Source: Brevipalpus yothersi
Taxonomy: Eukaryota > Arthropoda > Arachnida > Trombidiformes > Tenuipalpidae
Assembly (NCBI GenBank): GCA_003956705.1
Contig: QZCP01000667.1
Span: forward strand, 553,399 to 617,398
DNA: 64,000 nt
Direction: 5' to 3'
In this document: piece by piece, positions 51,571 through 63,922 of the stretch
Layout: each line of letters opens with the position of its first letter
How positions within the stretch are numbered: the stretch's first letter is position 1
The notes under the pieces: model-generated
Told to the model about the DNA's origin: nothing
Database searches by the model: none
What the model saw: the letters and a program-made list of their open reading frames with translations, nothing else
Translations under genes and position numbers: made by a program

Positions 51571-52438
51571 TTATCCACTCATCAATATTTTAACAAACTC
51601 TTCATAATGAATATTGCCCTGAGAATCTTCTTGATTAGCCAAAAGTTGTTCCACCTCGTCATCACTTAACTTTTCACCGAGGGTGGTAAGCAAATGGCGT
51701 AATTCAGCAGAGCTGATGACACCACTTCCATCTTTGTCGAAGTGCCTCAATCCTTCCACAAAATCTTCCGCTGTATCAGTGCACCGGTTCTTACTCACAG
51801 CTTGAAGTATGGGCAAAAACACATCAAAGCCTATTCTTTCATCTGATGAGGTTTGTGAATGTGAGAGCGAGAAAGAGAGATAAAGAGAGAAAGGAAGTGA
51901 GATAAGAGATTATTAAAATTGAAAAATCAGTAACACCTATCCATATATAAATGGAGATAATTGGATAGATAAAGTGATGACTTTTCATTTACCCTGTTTC
52001 AATTGATTGCAGCATCGTTTCACTTCAGCTTCGGTCGGATTTTGTCCAAGAGCTCTCAACACATCGCCCAGCTGGGAAACATTGATTTTACCATCTCCTC
52101 GATTGTCAAACAAAGAAAATGCTTCTTGAAATTCTGATGCGGTAGAAGAAAAAGAGTAGAAAAAAGAAAAAACAATGCCTCATAAATCATATAATCAACT
52201 ATTTTTTTTTATAACCGATGAAAACCTTCTTCTAGCATTACAAGTTGAGGAGCACACATATTAGAAAAAAGAAGTGAGAAAGAAAAACAATATTATTATT
52301 GACAATGGTAACCGCAACATACCAGCAATCTGGTCTTCCTTGAAGTTAACCTAAAGTAATGATGATAAGAAGTAAATTTTACTCATAAGCATGACAGAGT
52401 ACCGTTGAGAGTGAAATGGGTGATTCTACACTCACCAT
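51571..52438 (-). CDS. Mlc-c: non-muscle myosin essential light chain
   Basis: Four coding parts: ATG alone at 52436-52438 (ATG|GTGAGT), then 52323-52350, 51993-52133 and 51571-51842; 444 bases, 147 codons plus stop, with matching phases. Reads MVNFKEDQIAEFQEAFSLFD. EF-hand-like loops are DNRGDGKINVSQ and DKDGSGVISSAE, and the C-terminal part (AELRHLLTTLGEKLS, EVEQLLAN, NIHYEEFVKILMSG) agrees with cytoplasmic Mlc-c rather than muscle alkali chain Mlc1. Known role: binds the first IQ motif of myosin II and unconventional myosins. It lies head-to-head with Sec61 gamma. Confidence 0.9.
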
Positions 52439-52843
52439 TGAGATGTGTGGTATGGAGGGTTTGTTGGTGGGTTTAAATGATTTAACTTAAATGATTTAAC
52501 TTTAAATCAAGAGTTTGAACACTTGAAAGACTTTCAACTTTTGTTGACTGAAAAAATTTTTTAATCAAAAATATTCCCAAACTATCACCACCAGAGAGCG
52601 TAGTGATCGAGTGGATATCTGATACTAAGAATCGATATCAGTGTGGACGGAAGTTGTCTTGATGAAATGTTGCTGAAACTGTATAACAGAGTCAACATCT
52701 ACGTGTCATCATCATCAATTGGTGATAGTTAAAAAGTTTTGTGTTTCTCTACTTTTTAATTGCAATTTAATTTGTAATTGTAATCCATCTATCCTCACTG
52801 GTATAGTGTGTTGGTGTGAACCGAATAGATTTGCGGTAACATA
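52439..52843. promoter_or_regulatory. shared head-to-head promoter region of Mlc-c and Sec61 gamma
   Basis: 405 bases separate the divergent start codons, so both promoters and 5' UTRs must fit here unless non-coding exons lie elsewhere. AT-rich; no clear TATA box seen. Inference from layout only. Confidence 0.45.
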
Positions 52844-53220
<377 letters not shown>

Positions 53221-53282
53221 ATTAGATTAATATATTATACATTACTTTTCTTGAAGTATACTCTACATGTATCTCCACACAA

Positions 53283-53288
53283 AATAAA
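53283..53288 (+). terminator. SEC61G: poly(A) signal of Sec61 gamma
   Basis: AATAAA 63 bases after the stop codon. Confidence 0.55.
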
Positions 53289-53486
53289 CAGCAAGAGAGA
53301 GAAAGAAAAAATAAAAATGTTTATCTAAATGTGAATAAGACGCTCCGGCAAAGAGCAATCATATTGATATATATATATATAATACTTTACACCGTCTCAA
53401 ATTGTAGATTGTAGATTATTAGATGGATCATTAATTGACTTTCACGGTCAGTTGATTGAGAGTAATCATACATCTTTTAATATTAT

Positions 53487-54365
53487 CTACCTGAAAGTGG
53501 GCCGAGGTTTGAGTATGAGACGGCCGTTTTCATCACATGACATGTTGAAATCAGTTAGAACTTGTCTAATTCTTGAGGCTATTATTTGAGGTGCTACCAC
53601 ACGCTTGTGAACACCAATCAAAAATAAGGATATAAGAATAAGAGCATTGATGGTGAAAAATAAATGATTCAATAACGATTGTGTGAGATTAATTTGTGAT
53701 GTTAAAGGATCCATAAGCCAATGAAAGGCACCGTAACTGGTCAGTAAAGAGGATATGAACAACACTAATCGCCATCGGTTAGCAGTAGGCTGAGTACAGC
53801 TGACTATTTCCATTAATCGTCTTTCGAAAGCTTTTAAATCTGTGAGGAGTACGAAGTGATCGAGAAGGAGGAGAGAAGAGAGAAGAGAGAAGAAGAAGGT
53901 GGTGATGAGTGGTGGGAGTTGAGGGGGGAAAAGAAAAAAAATAGGAAGAGATTAGCAATGAGGAAGAATAACATCACCATCAATAAATGATTATTATGAT
54001 GATCAATAAGATCAGTAGGCACAGACATATACACACACACACAATCAACAGGTCAAATCAGACATCATCATGCTGTGCCACTCTATGTCTACTTATTATT
54101 ATTATGATCACCTTCAAGCACACACATATTTGAAAACAAACATTCACTCACAAACGTACACACATACAAATACACACACATTCACATTCATGATAGAATG
54201 GACAAACTATCAACATGTGATCAGTGGTATTTTTGATTATGATCATAAATTATGTGCCTATTAAATCATAACAAAAAACAACAACCATCGACAACAACAA
54301 CAACAACATTATGATCAAGTTTGATAAAGCTTACCTTCACATGCTTTTTGTTCCAAAGATGTCAT
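53487..54365 (-). CDS. CNEP1R1: nuclear envelope phosphatase regulatory subunit 1 (TMEM188)
   Basis: Exons 54335-54365 (MTSLEQKACE) and 53487-53839, joined in phase 1: 127 codons plus stop. The protein reads DLKAFERRLMEIVSC..., with two transmembrane segments (LVLFISSLLTSYGAFHWLM and FFTINALILISLFLIG), then the conserved HKRVVAPQIIASR, NMSCDENGRLILKPRP tail. This matches the CNEP1R1/Spo7-like family, which activates the CTDNEP1 phosphatase toward lipin at the nuclear envelope and ER. Length is as expected. Confidence 0.95.
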
Positions 54366-54834
54366 GATGATGGAGAGAGAGAGAAGGATAAATGGACCAG
54401 CTCAAGGATCAATTGTGATTGTGGCTATGATTGTGGTGGTGGTGGTGGTTGTGTATGAAAGAAGGAGGAGAAACAAAAACAGTGGCCAAAAGTAACACGA
54501 TCAATTTAAAATGAATTGTTTCACAATCAGCATGCTTTTTTACAATTTATGTATGTTGAAGCAGAGAGAAGAGAGAAGCGAGAAGGTTGTTATGTGTGCT
54601 TGTGTGTGTGTGTAGCCGCGCGCTGCTTGAATTACTTGCCGGGCTTTACTTGGGAAGCAAAAGAGTAGCTATACAAGCTGGCAAATATTTTACGGTATCC
54701 GAAGAAAGAGAGAGTCCTGGGATATTTTATTGCCTAGTTCTCACGAGCCGAATTCCTAGAATCGGCCAAGTACTCTCTTTCTTTTCTCGCTTTCTCCATG
54801 TTTACAAGCTTATAAGACCCATGTAACTGGCGGA

Positions 54835-55283
<449 letters not shown>

Positions 55284-56100
55284 TTACTCAATCTCTTGGA
55301 CCAGTGGAAGAAGAGGGAAAAGGAAGAGAAAAAGCGAAAAAGAGAGAGAGAGAGAAAATTTGTTGAGTCTAAAGGTCTGGATGTGTGGTTAATTTTATAG
55401 ATGGATAGATAGATTTACAGAATAGATAGATAGATGTATTCTCCATAGACTCCTAGTCAGAGAAAGCCGACGTGTCTAAGTAAAGACTGCAAGCATCCCT
55501 GGAATCTGGGAAAAGAGAGGAAGAGAGAGAAAGAGAAGAAGAGGAAAAAGAAAGAGCAAAGTGAAGAGGTTAACCATTTAAAACTATTGTAAACAGTTAT
55601 GAAGGCTTGAAGGTGAGTGAAGGTGGTAATTTGCATGCAAATTATCTTCCTTCTCGAAGCCATTATATCTCTAGTGAAGCCCTTAATCTCTTCTTAGAGT
55701 AAGATTTGAAGTACTAGACGGCTATCTCCATAGGAACTGTGTATGTGTGTAAGCGGGGAGAACATTATGGCCATTTCAGATCATTTTGAAGCATTTTTAC
55801 TACTTTCTATCCTCATCTTTCTCTTATTTCTCTTCTCTCTCTCTCTCTCTCTCTCTTTCCTCATCGCTCCTGATCGCTCTTCATCGCTTCTCCTCCTCCT
55901 CCTTCTTCCTACTCTCTCTCTCCTCTCTCTCCTCTTTCTCTCTCCTCTCTCAAGAAGAATAAGAAATCGAACAAGTGAACAGTAGTAAGGAGAGTGAACC
56001 CTTCCACTACTAACAATTATATAACTACTATTCGATTTAAAGTTTTTAACGATCCAGTTACCATAGGAACTGGTCTACTTGTTGAAGTAGCCTTATTGCT

Positions 56101-56135
<35 letters not shown>

Positions 56136-56155
56136 TTCTCTCTTTCTCTCTCTCT
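56101..56155. repeat. (CT)n microsatellite
   Basis: CT dinucleotides with CTTT interruptions. Confidence 0.9.
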
Positions 56156-56799
56156 TTCCAATTGCTTCTTTTTCTCCTTCTTGTTATTCTTCCCACTTGG
56201 TTCACTTCCCCTGGCCAAAAACAATAGCTTAATAAATATGTCTAAAAGAATGAGTAAAGACTGGTTTTACAAGGGAGGCAACAATCATAAATTGTGTTGC
56301 CTTTCTGTAACCAACATTAAATGTTGGCCCAACATCGGCGAAGCCACAACGTTAAACATACTTTTCTCTCTTTCTTTCTCTCTTTCTCTCTCTTTCTTTC
56401 TTATACTCGTCGAGAGCCGACCAAAAGGAAAAAGCCTCATTTAAAAAGTTAGTACTAGTTAGTTGTAAGAAGTAGTAAGAAGTGAAAAACACGAAACAAG
56501 AGAGAAAGACTAAGAGAAAGAGAGAGAGAAAGAAAAAATATTTTAACTGGATATTCTCGAATGAGTCAGGACAAGAGGATGTGGTTTGGCGCTTCATTCA
56601 TTGGTTTATAGGACATCCAGGCGGTACTACGCATGTAGGGACGCCTCTTGCCTATAGTTTTAAGGGTCTCAGCATTGATTGAGAATCGATCATTTGTGTC
56701 TTAGACTGTGATCTGTTCATATCTATGTGTTTATATTGAATCTGTTTTTCTCACTTATAACTAATTAGCAACAAAAATCGGACAAGAATAAAATTAAAT

Positions 56800-58302
56800 A
56801 TGATGATGATGTCCAATGATCCGAAGGAGCGAAATCCTCTGTGTGCTCGGTGTCGAAATCATGGCCATGAAGTGCCCAAAAAGGGACACAAACGTTATTG
56901 CCAGTGGTCAACTTGTGTGTGTAAATCGTGTCAATTGATTGCCGACAGACAGCGTATAATGGCCAAACAAGTGGCCCTGAAACGGTCCCAAGATACTTAT
57001 GGCCGACCAACAGGTAAGTCGAAATTGTTCCCGATAATAATTTTTCCAACGTGTCCCTCTTACTCTATCCTCTTCCATACTTTAACTTTTCTTCGCTCAA
57101 TTCTTAAATCTTTTCTCTTCCTCTTATCACCACTTGGACTTGATACTGTTTGTCACACTTTATCATGTTTTAAAAATGTTCTATTATTGCATTGTTTGTC
57201 TATTGATAACATTCTATCTTGTCTTCTCTCTTCTCCCTACTCTCCCTTCCCTCCCTTGTGTCCCTTTTTGATAATATTCATCGAATAACCAAAAATAATC
57301 ATCTTTTCTCAATCTTGCGTTGAGATGACGAGTGCCAGTCAATTGTTTCACGGCCAACTATGTTCTACTCGCTCTTATACCTCACAGTTGCCGAGGTTGA
57401 GAGTTGATCGCAGTTCATTAGATCGCGAGTAGATCAACGGTTGTGCCACCAATTACCCTTAATTACATGGAATGGTGTTGAATTCTAGTGTTTAATTCAT
57501 CTTTTTCCTCCCCCAAAAGTAGTGCCCAGAGCTCCAATCGTTCCAACATCAGAAGTTAGCTGTAGTCCACAAAGTAAAAGTAGGAATCCATTATGTGCCC
57601 GTTGCCGAAATCATGGCAAAGAAGTGGCCAAGAAAGGTTCGTTGAAATTATTTCCTTTCGAAATATTCATTGTATTGTTTATGGATGTGTATTTTCCTTT
57701 TTATTACTTTCTATTAACATATTTACTCTCTACTCATCTCTCTCGAGACCAATAATCCTCATTTTGCATTCTCTTTCTCTCTTCTCTTCTCTTCTCCTCT
57801 CTTCTAACCACAAACATCAGGCCACAAACGTTATTGTGATTTTGCCAATTGCAAGTGTGAACCATGCAAATTAACTGCTGAAAGACAGCGAGTGATGGCC
57901 CTTCAAGTTGCCCTGCGACGTCAACAGGAACAGGATAAAAAGTATGGACCACCAAAGGAATCAATGGAAAATGCACCAGAATCATCATCTCAAACAGCAT
58001 CAACTCCAACCGAAAGTTGTAATCTTGTTTCATCAAAGCCATCGTCATCATCACTGATCGCCGTCAATAGTATTGCTGATTCTCAGCCACTAGATTTATC
58101 CAAAAATCAGCCATCGATACCAAATTTTTCACCATTTCATCTAACATCACTATATCCATATCCATCACCATTATTTCCACCATCATACTATCCAACTCTT
58201 CCTCCTCAATTGCCTTATTCGTTGGAAGATATTGTGCGGAACAGTTCCTTCTTTTTTGGACCTCCACCAACATTGGATCATCCGTTTTATAGAAAATTTT
58301 AA
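56800..58302 (+). CDS. DMRT-family transcription factor with two DM domains
   Basis: Exons 56800-57013, 57520-57636 and 57821-58302, phase 1 junctions, 270 codons plus stop. ATG run at 56800 (MMMMSNDPKE). DM domain 1 (residues about 11-58) reads NPLCARCRNHGHEVPKKGHKRYC...CVCKSC, then a basic recognition helix (ADRQRIMAKQVALKR). DM domain 2 repeats it: NPLCARCRNHGKEVAKKGHKRYC...CKCEPC with AERQRVMALQVALRR, and is split by an intron after KKG. Both carry all the Cys/His ligands of the intertwined zinc sites. Downstream is Ser/Pro/Tyr-rich with QPLDLSKN, a CtBP-type PxDLS motif. I see no DMA domain. DM factors control sexual dimorphism and neural fates. Most animal DMRTs have one DM domain; C. 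elegans MAB-3 has two. The 637 donor is GTTCGT, off consensus. The orthology group is not assignable from this. Confidence 0.88.
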
Positions 58303-58597
58303 TTTTAATTTCATCAAGCAACATATATTGTTTACTATATATATATATTCATTTTTGTGAAGCGCTCATGATGAAATATCTTTAAGAGATGTTGTTCAAT
58401 CCTTTTTTCCTCATCCTCATTTGATCATCTTTTCATTTCATCATCATTGGTCATCATCTAAGTCTTCACACACACAATCTAGCTCTGTCTCTTTCTAACT
58501 CATCAATATATCAGATTTGGTGAAATGAATGGGGAAAAATGTTGTTTTTTTTTCTCTCAAGTATGAATCAAAATTTTTATGGTCATGATAATATTAT

Positions 58598-58603
58598 AAT
58601 AAA
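58598..58603 (+). terminator. possible poly(A) signal of DMRT gene
   Basis: AATAAA about 295 bases after the DMRT stop, just before the convergent SNU13 stop. Confidence 0.4.
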
Positions 58604-58619
58604 AAAAGTGAATCATTTT

Positions 58620-59513
58620 TCAGATCAAAAGTTTCTCAATCTCTTGTCGAAGGCTGTCTATTTGTGGCTTCAATTGGCTTCCTTCGTTCGATATAATTGA
58701 GCAAGCAATAACCGATCGATCCACACCACAAGCTCGACCAAGTGCTGTAAAGGGGTTGAAAAATGAGGAAAAAAATTGAGTAAATGTGAAGTAAACACTG
58801 AAAAGCAAAGAGAGTGGTGTGGTGAGAGAAAGAGAGGTTTGAAGACGATCACTTTCACACAAAGTTACCGTGAAAAATAAACACAATCAAAACTTACCAG
58901 CCTTCGAGGCAACAAAAACATAAGGTACATTCTTGTCTTCACACAGTAGTGGTAGATGAAGAAGTATTTCCAATGGTTGGGCATCAGCAGCCATGATGAT
59001 CAATTCGGAAATGTTTCTATTTAACGTTTTAGTGGCCTCATTGGCGCCTTTCTTAATCTGCTGATAGCTTGCCGCTTGCTGGATTATTTTCAAAATTTTA
59101 TTGGTCAATTGTCCATCGGCCAGAGGGTATGCTTTAGGATTAACTGGGACGCTCTTTTTTTCCCCGCGAAAAAGACAGACCATATCCACCGAAAATCGCC
59201 GAAAACCAGGCGCCAAGAAAGTGAGTTTGTGAAAGAGAGTAATAATGGCACAAAAGTGCAAGAGAAAAAGAGAGAGAGAAAGAGAAAGAGTAAGAGAAAG
59301 AGAGAGAGAAAAAGTGTGAAACAAGAATATGAGTAATGATGAACATGTGAAATGTACAAGAAGAGAAGAAGTGAGAGAGAATAAAACAATACAGATTAAA
59401 TTACCAATCACTATCATAGCACACACACACAGACACACACAGTACAATATGCATACAGTAGCATCAATCAAGGATAAAGTTGGCAAAAACAAATATCAGG
59501 ATCAACTTACCAT
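58620..59513 (-). CDS. SNU13: SNU13 / NHP2L1 (15.5K) RNA-binding protein
   Basis: ATG alone at 59511-59513 (ATG|GTAAGT), then 58898-59153 and 58620-58744: 127 codons plus stop. Reads MSVPVNPKAYPLADGQLTNK..., with KKGANEATKTLNRNISELII, MAADAQPLEILLHLPLLCED, NVPYVFVASK, ALGRACGVDR. These are the L7Ae/eL8-family RNA-binding motifs and match SNU13, which binds kink-turns in U4 snRNA (tri-snRNP) and box C/D snoRNAs. Human length is 128. The acceptor at 59154 (AAAAAAAG) has a poor pyrimidine tract, so the first few residues are slightly uncertain. Confidence 0.95.
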
Positions 59514-60002
59514 TTTTCGACTAATTACAATTCCAGACAATCTTTACTTTAGCAAGTGGCTGTAAATATACACACATGCAATTCACACGCTGGATTGGAC
59601 AGAGTTGAGCGAGAGTTGAAAGTAAGAGAGAGAGAGAGAGAAAAGTAAGAGAAAAAATGCTTTTTCCAAACCTTCAATCTTGGCGCAGGCTTCAGTAGAC
59701 AGCTATCTTGTGGAAGCGCTCATTTTGAAATGCTTCGAGCTGTAATATTCGGAGATATTCTTCGTCTTCTCTTTTTCTCCATCTCTCTTGATTTGAATAG
59801 TAGTAAATGTTAGGGTTTGCAAAGAATCGAAAATGAATTAATCATCAATTGCACGAGCCCATACAAAATGATCTTTGACCCGTAGATACATGCATATCAC
59901 TTATTTCATCATCGATGGTGGTGGGTCAATAGATTATCTATTGTAATGACTCACTTTTCTGATTGACTGTCACTTGGTAGAGAGAGTGAATTGTGTAAAT
60001 TT

Positions 60003-60004
<2 letters not shown>

Positions 60005-60045
<41 letters not shown>
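60005..60045. repeat. (CT)n microsatellite
   Basis: Perfect CT tract. Confidence 0.95.
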
Positions 60046-60048
<3 letters not shown>

Positions 60049-60226
60049 TTCCTCTTTGGTTAAGTATCCGATGGCCTAAGATCATTATCACCGAACAGAG
60101 AATAATAGCTGTGATGTGAGTATATATATATGGGATGAGAGTTCATTGAGAGATATTAGTTTTCTGGCGGTGATTGTCGAAGATTTTTGTAAGATGATAA
60201 TAATAGATGGGCATAAACTTTCGCCA

Positions 60227-60230
<4 letters not shown>

Positions 60231-60298
<68 letters not shown>
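60231..60298. repeat. (GA)n microsatellite
   Basis: Perfect GA tract of 68 bases. Confidence 0.95.
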
Positions 60299-60300
<2 letters not shown>

Positions 60301-60878
60301 GGAAGTTTGTTTGATTATGTAGACACGAAAAATGAGTTTGGACTACCGTATATATATGTATAACGGTTCTTCTTTGATATTCAGTGTATGCTTGAATACA
60401 ATTAATGTTGTGTGTATGGACTTGAATTGTGGTGGTAGAAAATTTGTTTGGACATTCTGGACAAATTTATTATTATGGATCTTTGAATCACCAACAAATA
60501 CAGTTAAACAAGATATTCAAATAAATCAAGCATGATGATTGTTGAATTTTGTTCTTCCGAGAAAGAGGAGGAAAGTGGGGGAAGAGAGAAAGGAATGAAG
60601 GAGAGATGATGAGAGAGAGAGAGAGAGAGGAAGAAAGATGAAGATGAAGAGGGAAAAAGGGAAAAATGATGGAAATTTTTTCCAAATTTAATGTGGAGAG
60701 AGTCAGAGAGGGCAACTTTCTAGCCTCTTCATCTTCCGATAAAGATGAAGACCATTTTCAAACCTTATCCTTTCTCTCTCTTTCTCTCTCTCTCTCTTCC
60801 AACTGATTACGTTCATGTGAAAAGAGTTTGGTCAAATTATTGCAATAAAATCGCGAGATGATCTTGATGAGAGAAAGC

Positions 60879-60880
<2 letters not shown>

Positions 60881-60940
<60 letters not shown>
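60881..60940. repeat. (GA)n microsatellite
   Basis: Near-perfect GA tract of about 60 bases. Confidence 0.95.
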
Positions 60941-60943
<3 letters not shown>

Positions 60944-61276
60944 CAGAAAATAGAATCAGAATAAGATGATGGAAGAATAAAATGATGGGTAACAACAAAG
61001 CTTCACATGATCATTTTTCTTTTTTACCCTAATAATTTGATAGTAGCATATTGTACAATACTTATGCAAAGCTGATTTTCTTTCTCTTTTTGTTTCAGGT
61101 GATTTACATTGATTTCTCTTCTGTATGTGTGGTCATTTTTACAACAATTGATCCACACACACAGACACGCATACAGATCAACAGGGAAAGAGAAAGAGAT
61201 AAAAGAAGGTCATATAAGAGGATGAAAAAAGGAAGAGAATTCCATTTCTCAAAAAAAAATCGTAATTCAATTTGAC

Positions 61277-61282
61277 TTTATT
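61277..61282 (-). terminator. sNPF: poly(A) signal of sNPF
   Basis: AATAAA on the minus strand about 45 bases after the sNPF stop. Confidence 0.5.
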
Positions 61283-61326
61283 TTTCTTTCTTTCTTCATT
61301 ATTCCTTTTTTTCTCTTCTCTTCTCT

Positions 61327-61936
61327 TTAAGCATCCACAAGACCGCTGTTTGGTATATGATCATCTTCCCAAGTAGGATCTGAACGACGGCCAAATCTGA
61401 GCCTCAGGGTTGGCGATCTTCCTCCTTTACGTTCCATTTGATGTCTCCAATAGCTTGGCTGAATCAATCCACTTCGCAGTAACTCATAGATTTCTCTAAT
61501 TCCTATGGATTTGAGAAAGAGGCAGAGAGATAGAGAAAAGACGGATAAGAAGGGCAAAAAGAAAATAAGGTTTCAAAATTTTTGCATCAATATTTCCAAA
61601 TACTAATTAACATTATGTCTTTTTCCAACAGAAAAAGAGAATCGTCTCAACTATAGACACACTCTCTCTTCCAAAGCTCAAGAAAATTACCCAAACTAAG
61701 TCAGAGTATATATTCTATTGTAATCTTCTCATGGTCACTCAAACTGAAATCTTGACTCAAAATGGTCTCAACCTTCGCGGTTTATTTTTTCGATAGAAAA
61801 GTAATCAAATCAAACTCAGCCTCACGATGACCTCGAATACAGTTGAGAGATTAAAGGTTATTTCCTCTGAACAGGACATTAGGTTAATCACAAAGAGAAA
61901 AGCAGTTATTACCAGATTTTCCTATCACATTGACTC

Positions 61937-61977
<41 letters not shown>

Positions 61978-62306
61978 CCTGTGGCATATGACCTCGCCAT
62001 ATACTAAGTCTCCTTGGAATGAAACTGGTTCCTATTGGGTTATCAATTAAAAAAAGTTTGAGAGACTCCTTTATTTTTCAGGTTTTTTATGGAGATAAAT
62101 AAATATATTTTGATTGGAAGATGTAATTTCTGGGTAAATTAACTCTCTTTCTCACTCTCTTTATCTTTTCCCGAATTTATAATCGAAAGATAATGACACT
62201 TACTCTCCTCATCAGCGGAAGCTGGTGCAGATGATACCATTTCGGCGATAAGAAGAATTGAGAGCAAAACAGCCATTAATGAGATATTACTTATGTATTT
62301 GCTCAT
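61327..62306 (-). CDS. sNPF: short neuropeptide F precursor
   Basis: Exons 62204-62306 and 61327-61502, joined in phase 1 across a 701-base intron: 92 codons plus stop. ATG at 62304-62306 opens a signal peptide (MSKYISNISLMAVLLSILL...VSSA). After a short propeptide (IREIYELLRSGLIQPSYW) comes ERK-GGRSPTLRLRFG-RRSDP. This is a dibasic/monobasic-flanked peptide with an amidation glycine, giving a predicted ...RSPTLRLRFamide. The SP-LRLRFGRRSDP segment is the sNPF signature known from insects. Drosophila's precursor carries four related peptides; here only one copy is seen. A likely 5' UTR acceptor (TTTTACAG) lies at 62344-62351, so a non-coding first exon is expected further right. sNPF signals through a GPCR in feeding and circadian circuits. 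Confidence 0.92.
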
Positions 62307-63840
62307 CTTTAGATTTGAAATGTGAGTAGACAATTCGGTGAATCTGTAAAATTGGAATCAAATTAATAGTATCATGAGTATGTCAATTGTTTGAGTTAAT
62401 TTCTTCCTAAGGAAGAAATTTTTCTTTCTCTGGGTATCGTGTGTCAAGTGGAGATAGTGATTCAAAGGGAAAAAAATACAAGTCATAAGATGAGAATCAA
62501 CCATTTGCCAAGTAGGAATATGTGAGTAGAGTTGGAAAAAAACTTTTCCACGACTATGAATTAGACCCCATAAGGCTCCTGATTAACTTCATGAAATGAT
62601 GTGGCTTCACTAACTGTGGTAGTTAAGTGAGTGACTGATGTTGAAGAAGAAGAATATGTATCTCTAGGCACACAAATTTTTGAACATTAAATAAAGTGAT
62701 AAAAAAACTACTCTCTCCATGGTGAATGTGGATAATTAATTTTCTTGATTGATGAAAACTGTTTGCCGATGAAATATTCTGAATACATGTTTTTCCGAGT
62801 GAAAAATCATCCACAATTGAGAGAGAAAAAATTGGCAAACTTATATTTCAAGATGATGAATTAGCCTTATAGTCATCAAAAGCCTTGTGTGTAGCCTAGA
62901 AGTAATGTGACGAAAGAGAAAAGAAAAGAGGAAAAGAAAGAGAGAAAGAGAGAGAAGAATGTGTTTCATCAAACGAAAAAATGTTGAAAACAATAGAATC
63001 AGAATCCATTGGGTAATATGCCAATGACGCAACGTAAAGAAATTTACACAAGGTTGATTATGGATAGATTCAGCAACAGAATGTTCTCTGTGCAGAATAA
63101 GAATACGATTCTAGTAACTAAAACGTGAAAATGAGAATGAGGAATACTTGTCGTGTAGGTGTCTGTATGTAAGAAGTAATTTTGAATCGAAAAAAACATA
63201 TTCAAATCTAGAAAAAATTCTGAACGTTATCTGTGTATCTTTTGGAAATAAATTTTGATTGATGAACACAGCACACAGATATTCTTTTTATTCCCTGTTC
63301 ACTTGTTCATTCCGTGTTCATTATAATTCGAATTCAAAATAGTGTGGTATGCATGACAAATGGGCAAATTTAGATGAAAAGACAGGTCTCTAAAATGAGA
63401 TGGGAAGATAAAACAAATTGAAATCTTTCTCATCTCTATTCCTTCCCTCTTAGCCTAGCACGTTATTGCATTTTTTATTTTCAAATGTTACACCATTGTG
63501 ATTATAGGAATGAGAATATATCAACGATAAAGAGCGAGAAAAAGAATTACAGTACTGCCATTTCACAGGCAAACTATCAATTCCAATATCGCGTGGATTA
63601 CGCTTGAAGAAGAATAAGAATAGGAAGAGGAGGAGGAGCAGAAAATTTTCATCCAAATAAGAAAGTTCTGTGTATATATATCACAAGGGAAGTTTAGATG
63701 TGGAAACAAATCACCTGTAAGAATCCCCACCAAAATCACGCTTGATCCTACTTTGTCTCTCGTTTATCACGTTGTTTTCCGTTTATCATCACACACACAC
63801 ATATATATACATGTATTTATATACAAAAGTGTGGAATACA
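62307..63840. other. sNPF upstream region, no coding gene seen
   Basis: About 1.5 kb of AT-rich sequence. It should contain the sNPF 5' UTR intron and promoter. A CTTACAG|GTGATT on the minus strand near 63715 could be a UTR exon donor, but this is weak. Confidence 0.4.
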
Positions 63841-63846
63841 ATCCAC

Positions 63847-63922
63847 AGGTGGTTCCCATTTCACCTATTCTATGTGGGCTATGAACCACCTTTATAAACC
63901 AACCGCCTAACCACGTTTCAGT
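63847..63922 (+). promoter_or_regulatory. putative TATA/initiator core promoter with adjacent inverted repeat
   Basis: A 9-base perfect inverted repeat (AGGTGGTTC at 63847-63855, GAACCACCT at 63883-63891) abuts TATAAA at 63893-63898. TCAGT, the arthropod initiator, has its A at 63920, 27 bases after the first T of TATAAA. The spacing suits a plus-strand promoter whose gene starts near or beyond the window end; no open frame is visible in the last 80 bases. Strand and function are inference. Confidence 0.45.

Larger units (their letters stand above)
59514..61276. other. intergenic, microsatellite-rich, no gene seen
   Basis: About 1.8 kb between the SNU13 start and the sNPF 3' end. Contains (CT)n at 60005-60045 and (GA)n at 60231-60298 and 60881-60940. 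Open frames are low-complexity. Confidence 0.6.

Noticed and set aside
51571..52438. Muscle alkali light chain Mlc1
   Set aside because: The FQEAF...RALGQNPTE and LRHLLTTLGEKL segments fit the cytoplasmic chain Mlc-c better.
57014..57288. Extension of the first DM exon past 57013
   Set aside because: GTAAGT follows ACAG, and the sequence after it loses coding character; the phase matches the next DM exon.
62307..62333. Upstream start for sNPF nine codons before MSKY
   Set aside because: The codon at 62331-62333 is TTG, not ATG, and a splice acceptor lies just upstream, so it is most likely 5' UTR.
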